A stretch of DNA of 64,000 bases from an uncultured Spirochaetales bacterium (GTDB taxonomy: Bacteria > Spirochaetota > Spirochaetia > Sphaerochaetales > Sphaerochaetaceae): contig CASFDW010000002.1 in the NCBI GenBank assembly GCA_949293595.1, positions 371,423 to 435,422 of the forward strand, given 5' to 3'. A program made the position numbers and the translations under genes. Under the pieces are notes generated by a model. The model was not told where the DNA came from and did not search any database. It was given only the letters and a program-made list of their open reading frames with translations. Positions 42,919 to 52,414 of the stretch are shown piece by piece (within the stretch, counting starts at the first letter, position 1; every line of letters begins with the position of its first letter).

Positions 42919-44790
42919 ATGAAAAGGATACTTGTCCCGCTGCTTCTCGTATTCTCAATATTTCCTTCTTTTGCACGCGAGTCGTTCGTGGTGGACAGCT
43001 ACGATGTCTCCATTTTTGTGGATGCTGCCGCTTCAAGCCGCGTGGATGAGAGGCTAGATGTCGACTTCACATCTCCTGGCCATGGTCTGTTCCGTGACAT
43101 CCAATATGATTTCGGCATAGGCATGAAGGCGGAAATCAGCAATGTCCGTACCAATGTCGAGACTGAGGGAACATATGAGGATGGATATCTTGTCCTCCGG
43201 CTCGGAGAGGCGGACAAGCTGGTCCGTGGGCCTGTCGAGTACCTCATAAGCTATGATTACATGATTCCCGAGGTGCGGCAGCGTGGTTTTGAACGATGGT
43301 ATTACAATGTTCTGTCCGCGGCGTGGGATACGGAGATAAGGGATTTCACGTTCTCCGTAACCTTTCCTTATCCCGTCGATGCATCCAAGATCAATGTCAC
43401 ATATGGATCATATGGCGAAACAAGGTCTGCAGGCTACGACCTCTCTTCCGACGGAAGGACTGTTTCCGGGAGGCTCTCCTCGCTCCCGCCGTATTCCGCA
43501 GTAACGGTGCTTGCCGAATTCGAGGAGGGATACTTCAATCTGTTGGCCCGGGAGATGAATCTTTCGACATACGGCATCGTGGCCGGTTTCGTCATCGCCG
43601 TGCTGTTTTTCATTTTCGCCATCGTATCATATGGGAAATACGGCAGGGACGAGGAGCTTGTGTGCCCGGTGCAGTTCTCTCCTCCCGATGATCTTTCCAG
43701 CCTCGACTGCGGGTATATAGCCGATGACGGGGTCGATGCCGATTCCGATGCCCTGAGCATGATTTTCTACTGGGCCGACAAAGGGTACATGCGCATAGAG
43801 GAGGAAGGCAAGGAGGATTACCGATTCATACGCCTGGCGGATTTGCCCGAGGACAGACCACCTTATGAGAAAAGCCTGTTCGATGTGTTTTTCGAAAAAG
43901 GCGCAGAGGTCTCCGTGGAGGATGTGGTAAGAAGCGGTTTCCGGGAGAAGCTTGAAGGAAAGATCGTCCCCGACATGGAAAGGTATTATGAGAAGAACCA
44001 TCCGCTTGAAGACAGGACGAGCCGCATGAGGGCATCCCTTATTTCCGTAACGGGCATCATCCTTTCCGTAGGTCTTTCGGTTCTTGTCTCCCTCAAGGAA
44101 GTGGGGGAAGCGACATTGCTCGTGCTCGTGCCACAGATGATAGCCGTCTTTGCCATGATGGCCATCCACAGGAAGATAAGGCATGAGAAAGGTATCCTTT
44201 CCTATTTCAAAGGTGCGGCCAGGGCTGTTGCGACCCTGTTCCTGCTGTGCCTGACTTTCTCCACGTCCGCCATTGCCGGGCATGTCCTGACACGGAACAT
44301 CCCTCTTTGCCTCATGGCCGGCTTGTCTTCTTCGCTGACTGCTTTTGCCGCGTCCTTTGTTGCGAACGCCGTCCGCAGAAGGAGCGGCTACGGATATTCC
44401 ATTCTCTGCAGGGTCCTTGGATACAAGGAGTTTTTGAAGGAGGTGGAGGTTGATAAGCTCAAGGTGCTGATCGGACAGGATCCCGAGTATTTCTACCACA
44501 ACCTTGCCTATGCAGTGGCTTTCGGACTGGAGGATTCGTATATCAGGAAATTCAGCGGTTTGACCGTTTCCGTCCCCAAGTGGTATTCTGGAACAAATCT
44601 TGTCATGGACTATATGTTCTGGCACATGTTCGCTTCGTCCTGGCGTTCGGATTATGGTCGCGTTTATTCCTCGATCCATCCATCAGGCCGTCCGGGTGGC
44701 GGAGGGTTCAGGGGCGGTTCGTTCGGGGGAAGCGGTTTTTCCGGATTTGCCGGAGGTGGTTTTTCCGGTGGAGGAGGTAGAAGCTGGTGA
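42919..44790 (+). CDS. DUF2207 membrane protein
   Basis: A 623-residue protein: a signal peptide (about residues 1-20), a ~220-residue extracytoplasmic beta-rich DUF2207 domain (VDSYDVSIFVDAAASSRVDERLDVDF), membrane segments near residues 220-240 and again around 370-480, a cytoplasmic region and a low-complexity C-terminus ending GGGFSGGGGRSW, the tail seen in DUF2207 and TPM families. The GTG at 42913 also opens the frame; ATG 42919 has better spacing to AGGGG. It is coupled to lemA and overlaps the next gene. Confidence 0.88.
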   Translation: MKRILVPLLLVFSIFPSFARESFVVDSYDVSIFVDAAASSRVDERLDVDFTSPGHGLFRDIQYDFGIGMKAEISNVRTNVETEGTYEDGYLVLRLGEADKLVRGPVEYLISYDYMIPEVRQRGFERWYYNVLSAAWDTEIRDFTFSVTFPYPVDASKINVTYGSYGETRSAGYDLSSDGRTVSGRLSSLPPYSAVTVLAEFEEGYFNLLAREMNLSTYGIVAGFVIAVLFFIFAIVSYGKYGRDEELVCPVQFSPPDDLSSLDCGYIADDGVDADSDALSMIFYWADKGYMRIEEEGKEDYRFIRLADLPEDRPPYEKSLFDVFFEKGAEVSVEDVVRSGFREKLEGKIVPDMERYYEKNHPLEDRTSRMRASLISVTGIILSVGLSVLVSLKEVGEATLLVLVPQMIAVFAMMAIHRKIRHEKGILSYFKGAARAVATLFLLCLTFSTSAIAGHVLTRNIPLCLMAGLSSSLTAFAASFVANAVRRRSGYGYSILCRVLGYKEFLKEVEVDKLKVLIGQDPEYFYHNLAYAVAFGLEDSYIRKFSGLTVSVPKWYSGTNLVMDYMFWHMFASSWRSDYGRVYSSIHPSGRPGGGGFRGGSFGGSGFSGFAGGGFSGGGGRSW

Positions 44791-45434
44791 ATGATGTGAA
44801 CGTGATGGCCACGGTTTGGTCATTCGCATATATTCTTGCAGTGATAGGCCTGGCCTTTGTCGCCTACAGGTTTTTCCATCTCGGAGCCGAGGGCGCGCGC
44901 AAGTTCATACACATACTTGTATCGCTCTGGGTTTTCATACTCGTCAACATGTACGACAGCTATGTCTGGGCCATGGTGGGTCCGGTGGCCTTCATGATAA
45001 TAAATTTCATCGCCGTCTACGGGGGGCTTGCCAGCCATCTGGGAATGGGCAACCGCAAACGTGACAACGGTCTGATCTATTATCCGTTCAGCCTCGCGGT
45101 CATGGTGACTTTGATGTACAAGGGCTTCCTGCCTCCGTATGCGGTCATCGCCTCAACCCTCATGATGGGCTTCGGAGACGGTTTTGCCGCGTTGGTCGGG
45201 ACCTGCTGGGGACGTCACAGGTATGTATCGTTTGGAGGAAGCAAGAGCCTTGAGGGCAGCATCGCGATGTTCGTTGTGTCCTTGGCCGTCATGGCCATCG
45301 CGACACCTTGCCCGTGGTACTGGGTTGTTGCTGTCGCATCCATCGCAACGGTTCTTGAGAGCTTCACCCCGCTTGGATTCGACAACATAACCGTCCCGCT
45401 TGTCAGTGCCGTCATAATGGGGCTTGTCAGATGA
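44787..45434 (+). CDS. Polyprenol/diacylglycerol kinase-family membrane protein (DGK1/VTE5-like)
   Basis: A 215-residue membrane protein with six to seven hydrophobic segments. Motifs GARKFIHI, MMGFGDGFAALVG and the SLEGSIAMF segment belong to the CTP-dependent kinase family that includes dolichol kinase, yeast DGK1 and plant phytol kinase VTE5. It would phosphorylate a prenol or lipid alcohol. GTG 44787 is supported by GGAGG 8 bp before it and overlaps the DUF2207 stop by 4 bp. It also overlaps the DUF92 gene by 4 bp. Confidence 0.8.
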   Translation: MNDVNVMATVWSFAYILAVIGLAFVAYRFFHLGAEGARKFIHILVSLWVFILVNMYDSYVWAMVGPVAFMIINFIAVYGGLASHLGMGNRKRDNGLIYYPFSLAVMVTLMYKGFLPPYAVIASTLMMGFGDGFAALVGTCWGRHRYVSFGGSKSLEGSIAMFVVSLAVMAIATPCPWYWVVAVASIATVLESFTPLGFDNITVPLVSAVIMGLVR

Positions 45435-46249
45435 GATATCTGGATTCGCTTTTTTTCGGAGCGCCGCTTTCGGTCCGTCTTCTTGTCATGGCCGCCGTGC
45501 TTGCGGCTATAGCCGTGTTCGCATGGAGGAAGAAGCAGCTTACGTCCGGAGGAATAGCCTCTGCCGTGGTGATCGGGGCCATAATAATCTACATAGGTGG
45601 GATATCCGGCATATTGATGATGCTGTTTTTCTTCCTTTCCTCTGCGGTCATTGGAAAACTTTTCAAGCATCCGGGTATCATGAAGATTCAGAAAAAGGGA
45701 GGGCGCAGGGATTGCGTGCAGGTGTTCGCCAACAGCGTCCCCGCAGTCATCGGACTGCTGGTTTTCAGATTTTCCCCGTACAAGGATGCCGGAATGTGCG
45801 TTTTCGCCGCCGGGCTGGCCGAGGCTGTGGCCGATACGTGGAGCGGGGAGCTTGGGATGCTCTCAAAGAGCGATCCTGTCTCGATAATAACATTCACAAA
45901 GGTTCCGAAGGGGCTTTCCGGTGGTGTGAGCCTCGCCGGAACGCTTTCCGGACTTGCCGCTTCCTTCCTGATGGCCTGTCTCTTCGTGGGGTTTTATGAA
46001 ACGGCCCCCGCATTTCTCGGGATCGTTACCGTTTCCGGTATCCTCGGGGCGCTTTTCGACTCTGTGCTCGGAGCCACCGTGCAGGTTCACTACAGGAGAA
46101 AGGACGGGACGCTCACCGAACACAGGATGGATGGGGATCAGGAGAACGCAAGGGCCAGGGGCATACCGTTCATCACGAACGACATGGTGAATTTCCTATC
46201 GGGTCTCTTTGCCTGCGCCATCGCCTTCTGCCTATCTTTTGCATTGTAA
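45431..46249 (+). CDS. DUF92-family membrane protein (VTE6/TMEM19-like)
   Basis: A 272-residue protein with about six hydrophobic segments and the DUF92 motifs ADTWSGELGMLSKSDP and TFTKVPKGLSGGVSLAGTLSG. The plant member VTE6 is a phytyl-phosphate kinase, acting right after VTE5. The ATGA overlap with the VTE5-like gene argues that the two make one pathway, turning a prenol into its diphosphate for reuse. The actual prenol is unknown. Confidence 0.85.
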   Translation: MRYLDSLFFGAPLSVRLLVMAAVLAAIAVFAWRKKQLTSGGIASAVVIGAIIIYIGGISGILMMLFFFLSSAVIGKLFKHPGIMKIQKKGGRRDCVQVFANSVPAVIGLLVFRFSPYKDAGMCVFAAGLAEAVADTWSGELGMLSKSDPVSIITFTKVPKGLSGGVSLAGTLSGLAASFLMACLFVGFYETAPAFLGIVTVSGILGALFDSVLGATVQVHYRRKDGTLTEHRMDGDQENARARGIPFITNDMVNFLSGLFACAIAFCLSFAL

Positions 46250-46250
46250 C

Positions 46251-46279
46251 TTGCCAATTTTCAAATTTATGTATATTTT
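46251..46279 (+). promoter_or_regulatory. Candidate groEL promoter
   Basis: TTGCCA (46251-46256) with TATTTT (46274-46279) at 17 bp. No CIRCE (HrcA) repeat is present, so heat-shock control by HrcA is not indicated here. Confidence 0.45.
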
Positions 46280-46311
46280 ACATTTTAGAATGAATTTGGA
46301 GGCATATTGAT

Positions 46312-47940
46312 ATGGCTAAACAACTGCAGTTCAATGAAGAGGCCAGAAGGTCCCTTGTTGACGGTGTGGAGAAGATTTCCAAGGCTGTCATGACCACTCT
46401 CGGCCCGAAGGGAAGACTTGTTTTGCTTGATAAGAAGTACGGCGCCCCTACGGTGACGAAGGACGGTGTTTCCGTCGCACGCGAGATTGAGCTCGAAAAC
46501 CCGTTTGAAAACATGGGTGCACAGCTTCTCAAGGAAGTTGCGAGCAAGACGAACGATGTCGCAGGTGACGGAACGACAACCGCTACCGTTCTCGCCTGGT
46601 CCATCACGAAGGAAGGCATGAAGAGTGTCGCCGCTGGTGTGAACCCGATGGGTATCCGCCGTGGTATCGACCTTGCGGTCAAGGATACTGTCGAGGCAAT
46701 CAAGAACGAGGCCAAGATGATCCAGGACAAGGAAGAGATCGCAAATGTCGCATCCATAAGCGCAAACAACGACAGGACAATCGGCGACGAGATTGCGAAC
46801 GCCATGGACAAGGTCGGCAAGGACGGTGTCATCACCGTCGAGGAATCCAAGACGATTGAGACAACGGTCGATTTCGTTGAGGGAATGCAGTTCGACAGGG
46901 GATATCTGAGCGCATATTTCTGCACGAACAAGGATACGATGGTCTCGGTGCTCGATGATCCATACATCCTCATCTATGACAAGAAAATCAGCAACATGAA
47001 GGATCTTCTTCCTATTCTTGAGAAGGTCGTTCAGACCAACAAGCCGCTTCTGATCATCGCCGAGGATGTCGACGGTGAAGCACTTCCGACCCTCGTTGTG
47101 AACGCGGTCCGCGGTGCTCTTAACGTTGTTGCCGTCAAGGCACCAGGCTTCGGTGACAGAAGGAAGGCCATGCTCGAGGACATCGCAATCCTCACAGGTG
47201 GTCAGGTTATCACCGAGGAGCTCGGCTTCAAGCTTGAGAATGCCGACCTCTCCATGCTCGGAAGAGCCAAGAGCGTGAAGGTCGAGAAGGAGAATACGAC
47301 AATCATCAACGGAGCCGGATCACAGCAGGCCATCCGCGACAGGATCGCCCAGATAAAGGTCCAGATCCAGGATTGCACAAGCGACTATGACAGGGAGAAG
47401 CTCCAGGAAAGGCTTGCAAAGCTTGCCGGTGGTGTGGCCGTTGTCAATGTCGGTGCTGCGACCGAGGTCGAACTCAAGGAGAAGAAGCACAGGGTAGAGG
47501 ATGCTCTCAGCGCCACAAGGGCAGCCATCGAGGAGGGTGTCATCCCCGGCGGTGGAGTTGCTCTCGTCCAGGCTGTCAACGTTCTTGACAAGAAGGATCT
47601 TTCCGCCCTCACCGAGGAGGAGAAGGTCGGTTACAAGATCGTCAAGAGAGCCCTCGAGGAGCCTATCAGGCAGATTGCGGAGAACGCAGGTGTGGACGGT
47701 TCCATCGTCGCAGACAAGTGCAGGAATGCAAAGCATGGCTTCGGTTTCGATGCCAACAAGATGGTCTGGGTCGACATGGTCGAAGCTGGAATCATCGATC
47801 CTGTCAAGGTGACCAGGAGTGCGTTGCAGAATGCTGCAAGCATCGCTGCCCTCATCCTCACGACCGAATGTGCCGTGACCGACATCCCCGCACCGGAGCC
47901 GGCACCGGCTCCCAATCCGGGAATGGGTGGAATGATGTGA
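46312..47940 (+). CDS. groEL: Chaperonin GroEL (Hsp60)
   Basis: A 542-residue ATP-dependent folding chaperone. [26 protein letters not shown], the ATP-binding GDGTTTATV, the [15 protein letters not shown] segment and the GMGGMM tail are diagnostic. It has a GGAGG site and its own terminator. groES is not adjacent, an arrangement also known in other spirochaetes. Confidence 0.98.
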   Translation: MAKQLQFNEEARRSLVDGVEKISKAVMTTLGPKGRLVLLDKKYGAPTVTKDGVSVAREIELENPFENMGAQLLKEVASKTNDVAGDGTTTATVLAWSITKEGMKSVAAGVNPMGIRRGIDLAVKDTVEAIKNEAKMIQDKEEIANVASISANNDRTIGDEIANAMDKVGKDGVITVEESKTIETTVDFVEGMQFDRGYLSAYFCTNKDTMVSVLDDPYILIYDKKISNMKDLLPILEKVVQTNKPLLIIAEDVDGEALPTLVVNAVRGALNVVAVKAPGFGDRRKAMLEDIAILTGGQVITEELGFKLENADLSMLGRAKSVKVEKENTTIINGAGSQQAIRDRIAQIKVQIQDCTSDYDREKLQERLAKLAGGVAVVNVGAATEVELKEKKHRVEDALSATRAAIEEGVIPGGGVALVQAVNVLDKKDLSALTEEEKVGYKIVKRALEEPIRQIAENAGVDGSIVADKCRNAKHGFGFDANKMVWVDMVEAGIIDPVKVTRSALQNAASIAALILTTECAVTDIPAPEPAPAPNPGMGGMM

Positions 47941-47958
47941 TGCCTTGAAGCTGGCAGA

Positions 47959-47984
47959 AAGCGGTTCGCAAGAGCCGCTTTTTT
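47959..47984 (+). terminator. Intrinsic terminator of groEL
   Basis: AAGCGGTTC (47959-47967) pairs with GAGCCGCTT (47972-47980) around a 4-nt loop, then TTTT. Confidence 0.9.
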
Positions 47985-48030
47985 CATGCCTCGGCACTTC
48001 TTTTGCTTCTGCGGCCTGTCCGGCTTTTCC

Positions 48031-48059
48031 TTGACTGTACTATGTTAAACATGTTACTT
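48031..48059 (+). promoter_or_regulatory. Candidate promoter of the yajC-sec operon
   Basis: TTGACT (48031-48036) and TTACTT (48054-48059) lie 17 bp apart, about 30 bp before the yajC start. The -10 is only moderately good. Confidence 0.4.
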
Positions 48060-48088
48060 TTCTTTTAGATTCTTTATCGAGGTAACAA

Positions 48089-48559
48089 ATGAACGTATTT
48101 TCTTTGATGTCGGCCGATCCTGCCGCACAGGGGTCAATGATGACCACTTTCATTACTTTTGCACTCATCATACTTATTTTCTATTTCCTCATCATCCGTC
48201 CTCAGAAGAAAAAGGACAAGGAAGCGAAAAAGATGCTCGAGGCAATGAAGAAGGGTGACAAGGTCGTCACAATCGGCGGCATCCACGGTACGGTCGTGAC
48301 CGTCAAGGAGCAGACCGTCGTCATCAAGGTCGATGATTCCGCAAGGATTGAGTTTTCCAAAGCCGCAATTTCTTCCGTCGTAAGCAAGGAAAAGAGCGCT
48401 CCTGCGAAAAAGGAGAAGCCTAACATGGAACTTGTGAAGGGTGGAGCCTCCGAGTCCGAGGAGGCCAAGGCCGAGGAAGTGAAGGCCGATGAGGTCAAGG
48501 CCGATGACGCGGTTGAAGAGGAAGTGAAGGCTGAAGCCGGAAAGGACGAGACCAAATAA
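48089..48559 (+). CDS. yajC: Preprotein translocase accessory subunit YajC
   Basis: A 156-residue protein with one membrane span (ITFALIILIFYFLIIRPQKKKDK), the RPQKK motif and the GDKVVTIGGIHGTV domain of YajC. The C-terminus is unusually long and made of short repeats rich in Glu, Ala, Lys and Val (KAEEVKADEVKADD), beyond the usual ~110 residues. It works with SecD and SecF, encoded next. Confidence 0.95.
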   Translation: MNVFSLMSADPAAQGSMMTTFITFALIILIFYFLIIRPQKKKDKEAKKMLEAMKKGDKVVTIGGIHGTVVTVKEQTVVIKVDDSARIEFSKAAISSVVSKEKSAPAKKEKPNMELVKGGASESEEAKAEEVKADEVKADDAVEEEVKAEAGKDETK

Positions 48560-48578
48560 GCTGTCGTTTTTATTGACC

Positions 48579-48600
48579 GGGGGCTTGGGAAAGCCCCTTT
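48579..48600 (+). terminator. Hairpin between yajC and secD, possible terminator or attenuator
   Basis: GGGGCTT (48579-48585) pairs with AAGCCCC (48590-48596), followed by TTTT. The T-run is short, so read-through into secD is likely. Confidence 0.65.
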
Positions 48601-48642
48601 TCATGTTGTTTGGGATGTCTGTCCCTTCTTTTTATGAACATG

Positions 48643-48660
48643 GGCCCCGACGGGCCTTTT
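48643..48660 (+). terminator. Second short hairpin before secD
   Basis: GGCCC (48643-48647) and GGGCC (48652-48656) around CGAC, followed by TTTT. It lies 19 bp before the secD start and could regulate secD together with the preceding hairpin. Confidence 0.45.
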
Positions 48661-48678
48661 GATTTGATTGGAGACGAT

Positions 48679-50379
48679 ATGAAATATACAGGACGGATTT
48701 TGCTGGTCCTTCTTGTCCTCGTGGTTTCGACGATGCTTTTCTATCCCACGATAAAATGGTATCTGTTCACGCCGGAGGCGGACAAGGAGCTGGCCTTGAC
48801 GCAGAATATCCAGATCAAGGAGTATTCGCTTGGGCAGGCCTCCAGGGATGTAAGGATGCTGAGGGCCCTTGTGGCGGATGACAGGAATGCCGGACTTCCT
48901 GAGGAATATGCCTATTTGGAAAAGGTTTCCGGGGTGAAGGGCAGTGCGTACCAGGTGCTTTCCGCTTTCAAAAGCGAGCAGGACCTGCTGGATGTCGTCG
49001 AAGCCCATTACAGGGATCATCTTCTGGATGTGAAGAAGCTTTCGACGAAGGTCCTCCAGTTGGGACTCGATCTGCGCGGAGGCATGTCGGTCCTGCTTGA
49101 GGCCGATCTCGATGCATATGCTGCGAAGCACGACGAAATCCCTTCGTCCGGCGAGCTCACGGCGCTTTTGAACGAGGATATCTCAATCCTTACCGCTCGT
49201 ATCGACCAGTTCGGTGTCACAGAGCCGGACATAAGGCTCCAGGGTGACAGCCAGATACTGATAGAAATTCCTGGCGAGGCGGATCCCGAAAGGGTCAATT
49301 CCTTTCTGCAGGGCAAGGGATCTTTGACATTCCACCTTGTTGATTCGTCGATGACCGGACGTGTGAAGGAATATTTCTCCCTTCATCCGAGTCTTGCCTT
49401 CAACGATGATGGAACCCTGAATCCACCGGATTTCATACCTGACGACCGCAGCCTTGTCGGTTATTACGAGGAGGACGAGTACGGGTTGGACACGCTCAAG
49501 GATTTCGTGGTCATCCACAATGATGTGGTGCTTGACGGCATCCACCTCGTGAGTGCGAATACGAGTACCGATGCGCAGACAAACAGGCCCGTGGTCGATT
49601 TCCGTCTGGATGCGGAAGGCGGGGACATATTCTACTCGTTCACCTCCTCCCATGTCGGGGAACCGCTTGCCGTCGTCATGGATGGCAGGGCCAAGAGCGT
49701 TGCGACGATCAATTCTGCGATCAGCGACAGCGTGCAGCTGTCAGGAGGATTCACCAGGGAGGAGGCAGAGAACCTGGCGGTCATCCTCAAGACCGCATCC
49801 CTTCCTCTGGAACTGGAGGTCGTCTCTCAGCAGGCAGTGGGCGCGAGCCTCGGGGATGATGCGGTCCATATCGCCCTCAAGGCGATCATCGTGGGCCTTG
49901 TTCTCGTGCTGGTGTTCATGGTCGCTTATTACGGCCCTGCCGGTTTCGTGGCCGATGTTGCGCTGCTGATGAACTTCTACATGATGATAAGCGTCCTCAG
50001 CGCCATGTCGTTCACGCTGACTCTCACTAGCATCGCAGGTCTCGTTCTGACGCTTGGAATGGCGATCGACGCCAATGTGATCATTTATGAAAGGATGAAG
50101 GATGAGCTGAAGGAGCATAAGACAGCCTATGAGGCAGTATCCCTTGGTTTCGGCAGGGCATTCTGGACGATCATGGACTCCAATGTCACGACCATCATAG
50201 CCGCAATCATCCTTTCGATTCTTGGATCGTCTTCTGTGAAAGGCTTTGCGAACACGCTTGCAATAGGCATAGCTTGCTCGCTCTTCACATCCCTTTTTGT
50301 TAGCCATCTCATATTCGACCTGTTTGTACGCAACGAGGATTCCAAGGGCATAAGGCTCGGCTGGAGGAGGAAGAAATGA
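48679..50379 (+). CDS. secD: Protein translocase subunit SecD
   Basis: An RND-type membrane protein that helps Sec export using the proton or ion gradient. The 566-residue protein has an N-terminal span, a large periplasmic P1 domain with the hallmark LGLDLRGGMSVLLEAD, and five C-terminal spans with LTLGMAIDANVIIYERMKDE. ATG 48679 follows GGAGA; an upstream TTG in the same frame is not supported. It overlaps secF by 4 bp. Confidence 0.97.
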   Translation: MKYTGRILLVLLVLVVSTMLFYPTIKWYLFTPEADKELALTQNIQIKEYSLGQASRDVRMLRALVADDRNAGLPEEYAYLEKVSGVKGSAYQVLSAFKSEQDLLDVVEAHYRDHLLDVKKLSTKVLQLGLDLRGGMSVLLEADLDAYAAKHDEIPSSGELTALLNEDISILTARIDQFGVTEPDIRLQGDSQILIEIPGEADPERVNSFLQGKGSLTFHLVDSSMTGRVKEYFSLHPSLAFNDDGTLNPPDFIPDDRSLVGYYEEDEYGLDTLKDFVVIHNDVVLDGIHLVSANTSTDAQTNRPVVDFRLDAEGGDIFYSFTSSHVGEPLAVVMDGRAKSVATINSAISDSVQLSGGFTREEAENLAVILKTASLPLELEVVSQQAVGASLGDDAVHIALKAIIVGLVLVLVFMVAYYGPAGFVADVALLMNFYMMISVLSAMSFTLTLTSIAGLVLTLGMAIDANVIIYERMKDELKEHKTAYEAVSLGFGRAFWTIMDSNVTTIIAAIILSILGSSSVKGFANTLAIGIACSLFTSLFVSHLIFDLFVRNEDSKGIRLGWRRKK

Positions 50380-51584
50380 AAAAGATACCGGTAATAAAAT
50401 ATAGGTTTGTCTCCTTCGGGGCATCAATGCTTTTCATCGTGGCCGGGATTGTTGCCGCCTTTGTCTTCAAGGGATTCAACGCCGGAATAGATTTCGGTTC
50501 CGGATACTCGGAGAAGATACAGGTGGCTCCAGTGGGGCTCTACGTCTCGTATCAGGGGACGGACAATTATGTCCTCAACGTATCTTCCGGGACGCTGGAA
50601 TTGGAAAAAAGGGATTCCAACGGAGTCCATTCCGTTTCATTCCCGTCCTCATCCTATCCTGATGTGGCATCCCTGGCCGGAGCCATGTCAGCTGAGGGAC
50701 TGTCCGTCGAGGTGGTCGATTCCGGTCTTTCCACCGCGAAGCTCGTATCCGGATTCTCATTTCCGAAAACTTTGGACGGGACTCCGAAAAGCATCAACTT
50801 CGCAACCGAGACCAAGGATGTGACCATAGAGATGCTCCGTGAGGCCCTCGCAGATCTGGGCAACGTGAACGTCCAGATTGTCGGAAACCCTTCCGACGGC
50901 ATATTCCAGATCAGGCTTGCAACGGAGGAGGGGGATACGCAGAAGGATATGGAGGCCCGTGTGTCCTCGGCCCTTTCAGGAGCGTTCGGTGAGGATGAGG
51001 TGGTTGTGATGCAGTCCGATTTCGTCGGGCCGAAATTCTCCTCCCAGCTTCTCGTGTCCTCGATCAAGGCGATACTGATCGCCATAGTCCTGATCCTCAT
51101 ATACATCACAGTCCGATTCCGTGTAGCCTATGCCGTATCAAGCATCATTGCCCTGTTCCATGATGTTCTGTGCATGCTTTCGCTGATGCTGATATTCAGG
51201 CTGGAGGTGTCGACGACGACGATTGCGGCGGTGCTGACAATCATCGGCTATTCGCTCAACAACACGATTGTCATATTCGACCGTATCAGGGAGAGGGTCA
51301 GGCTTGAAAAGAATGCCGATGTCGACGACATCATCGAGGAGAGCGTGCGGCTCAGCCTTACAAGGACGGTGATCACGAGCCTTACAACCCTCTTTGCGAT
51401 CGTTCCTCTTGCGTTCTTCGCCACCGGTGATATCAAGTTGTTTGCAATCAATCTTACATGGGGTATCCTTGTAGGTGGCTATTCGTCTAATTTCATAGCG
51501 CCTGCGCTTCTGCACTATCTGCACAAGGTTTGGCCTATCAATATCGAGAAGGAGAAAGAGGAAGAGTATTCCTTGGTCGACTGA
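50376..51584 (+). CDS. secF: Protein translocase subunit SecF
   Basis: Partner of SecD. The 402-residue protein shows the FNAGIDFGSGYSEKIQV start of the periplasmic domain and the membrane motif IIGYSLNNTIVIFDRIRE. The periplasmic insertion is longer than in E. coli SecF (323 residues). It is coupled to secD (ATGA overlap) and touches ispH (TGATG). Confidence 0.96.
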   Translation: MKKIPVIKYRFVSFGASMLFIVAGIVAAFVFKGFNAGIDFGSGYSEKIQVAPVGLYVSYQGTDNYVLNVSSGTLELEKRDSNGVHSVSFPSSSYPDVASLAGAMSAEGLSVEVVDSGLSTAKLVSGFSFPKTLDGTPKSINFATETKDVTIEMLREALADLGNVNVQIVGNPSDGIFQIRLATEEGDTQKDMEARVSSALSGAFGEDEVVVMQSDFVGPKFSSQLLVSSIKAILIAIVLILIYITVRFRVAYAVSSIIALFHDVLCMLSLMLIFRLEVSTTTIAAVLTIIGYSLNNTIVIFDRIRERVRLEKNADVDDIIEESVRLSLTRTVITSLTTLFAIVPLAFFATGDIKLFAINLTWGILVGGYSSNFIAPALLHYLHKVWPINIEKEKEEEYSLVD

Positions 51585-52414
51585 TGAAAGTTGTCAAAGC
51601 GGGAGACATGGGGCTCTGCTCCGGAGTCAGGAACGCCATCAGGCTTGCGGAGCAGGTTGCTGCGGGAAACAAGGGGCGAAGAATGTGCGTTTATGGCAAT
51701 CTCGCCCATAACAAGATCGTGATGGAGCATATTGCGGGCCTCGGGATGGAAACCATCTTCAACGCGTCCGATTGCCGTCCTGGAGATGTTGTACTGATAA
51801 GGGCCCATGGCATTTCCGACCGGGAGAGGAGTGGGTTCGAGGAAAAGGGCGTCCATATCGTGGACGCCACCTGTCCTCTTGTCCTGAGGAATCAGAAGGA
51901 CATGAGGGAGAGCTCCCTCCCTGTCATCCTTGCCGGCATAAAAGGCCACAGCGAGACAATCGCGGTCGAAGGCGTGGCGAAAGGACCGTACATCATCGTT
52001 GAATCACCGGAGGATCTCGATGGTATCGATCCGGGAGTATGCTACAAGCTGATAGTCCAGACCACCTTCGAGACCTCGGCGCTCGAAGCGATTGTTGCCC
52101 GTCTTGACGAGCTAGGCATAAGATATGTGCGTGGAAACAGCATCTGCCGTGCCAGCGAGCTCAGGCGTGAGGCCATAAGGAGGCTTTGCCTCGATGTGGA
52201 TTTCATCGTCGTCGTCGGTGACAGGATGAGCGCCAATTCCAATGCCTTGGTCGCAGAGGCCCGCCGTTATGGCAAGGATGCCATTTTGGTTGAAAATCCT
52301 TTGGATTTGGATGAGAATATGTTGAAAGGATTCAAGACGGTCGGCCTGAGCGCCGGGTCCAGCACATCGGATGCCGTCATTGAAGAAGTTGAGAGGAGGC
52401 TTTTGCAGCTATGA
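51584..52414 (+). CDS. ispH: 4-hydroxy-3-methylbut-2-enyl diphosphate reductase
   Basis: Last step of the MEP isoprenoid pathway, making IPP and DMAPP. The 276-residue [4Fe-4S] protein has three conserved cysteines in GLCSGVRNA, DATCPLV and NSICRAS, and the histidine motifs YGNLAHNK and KGHSET. ATG 51584 shares one base with the secF stop. It lies in the sec operon upstream of rex. De novo isoprenoid synthesis makes the prenol kinase pair at 44787-46249 look like a salvage route. Confidence 0.96.
   Translation: MKVVKAGDMGLCSGVRNAIRLAEQVAAGNKGRRMCVYGNLAHNKIVMEHIAGLGMETIFNASDCRPGDVVLIRAHGISDRERSGFEEKGVHIVDATCPLVLRNQKDMRESSLPVILAGIKGHSETIAVEGVAKGPYIIVESPEDLDGIDPGVCYKLIVQTTFETSALEAIVARLDELGIRYVRGNSICRASELRREAIRRLCLDVDFIVVVGDRMSANSNALVAEARRYGKDAILVENPLDLDENMLKGFKTVGLSAGSSTSDAVIEEVERRLLQL

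Noticed and set aside
43627..44679. 350-residue minus-strand frame opposite DUF2207
   Set aside because: Shadow of the DUF2207 frame with no independent support.
46250..46311. CIRCE/HrcA operator before groEL
   Set aside because: The expected TTAGCACTC-N9-GAGTGCTAA repeat is absent from the whole upstream gap.
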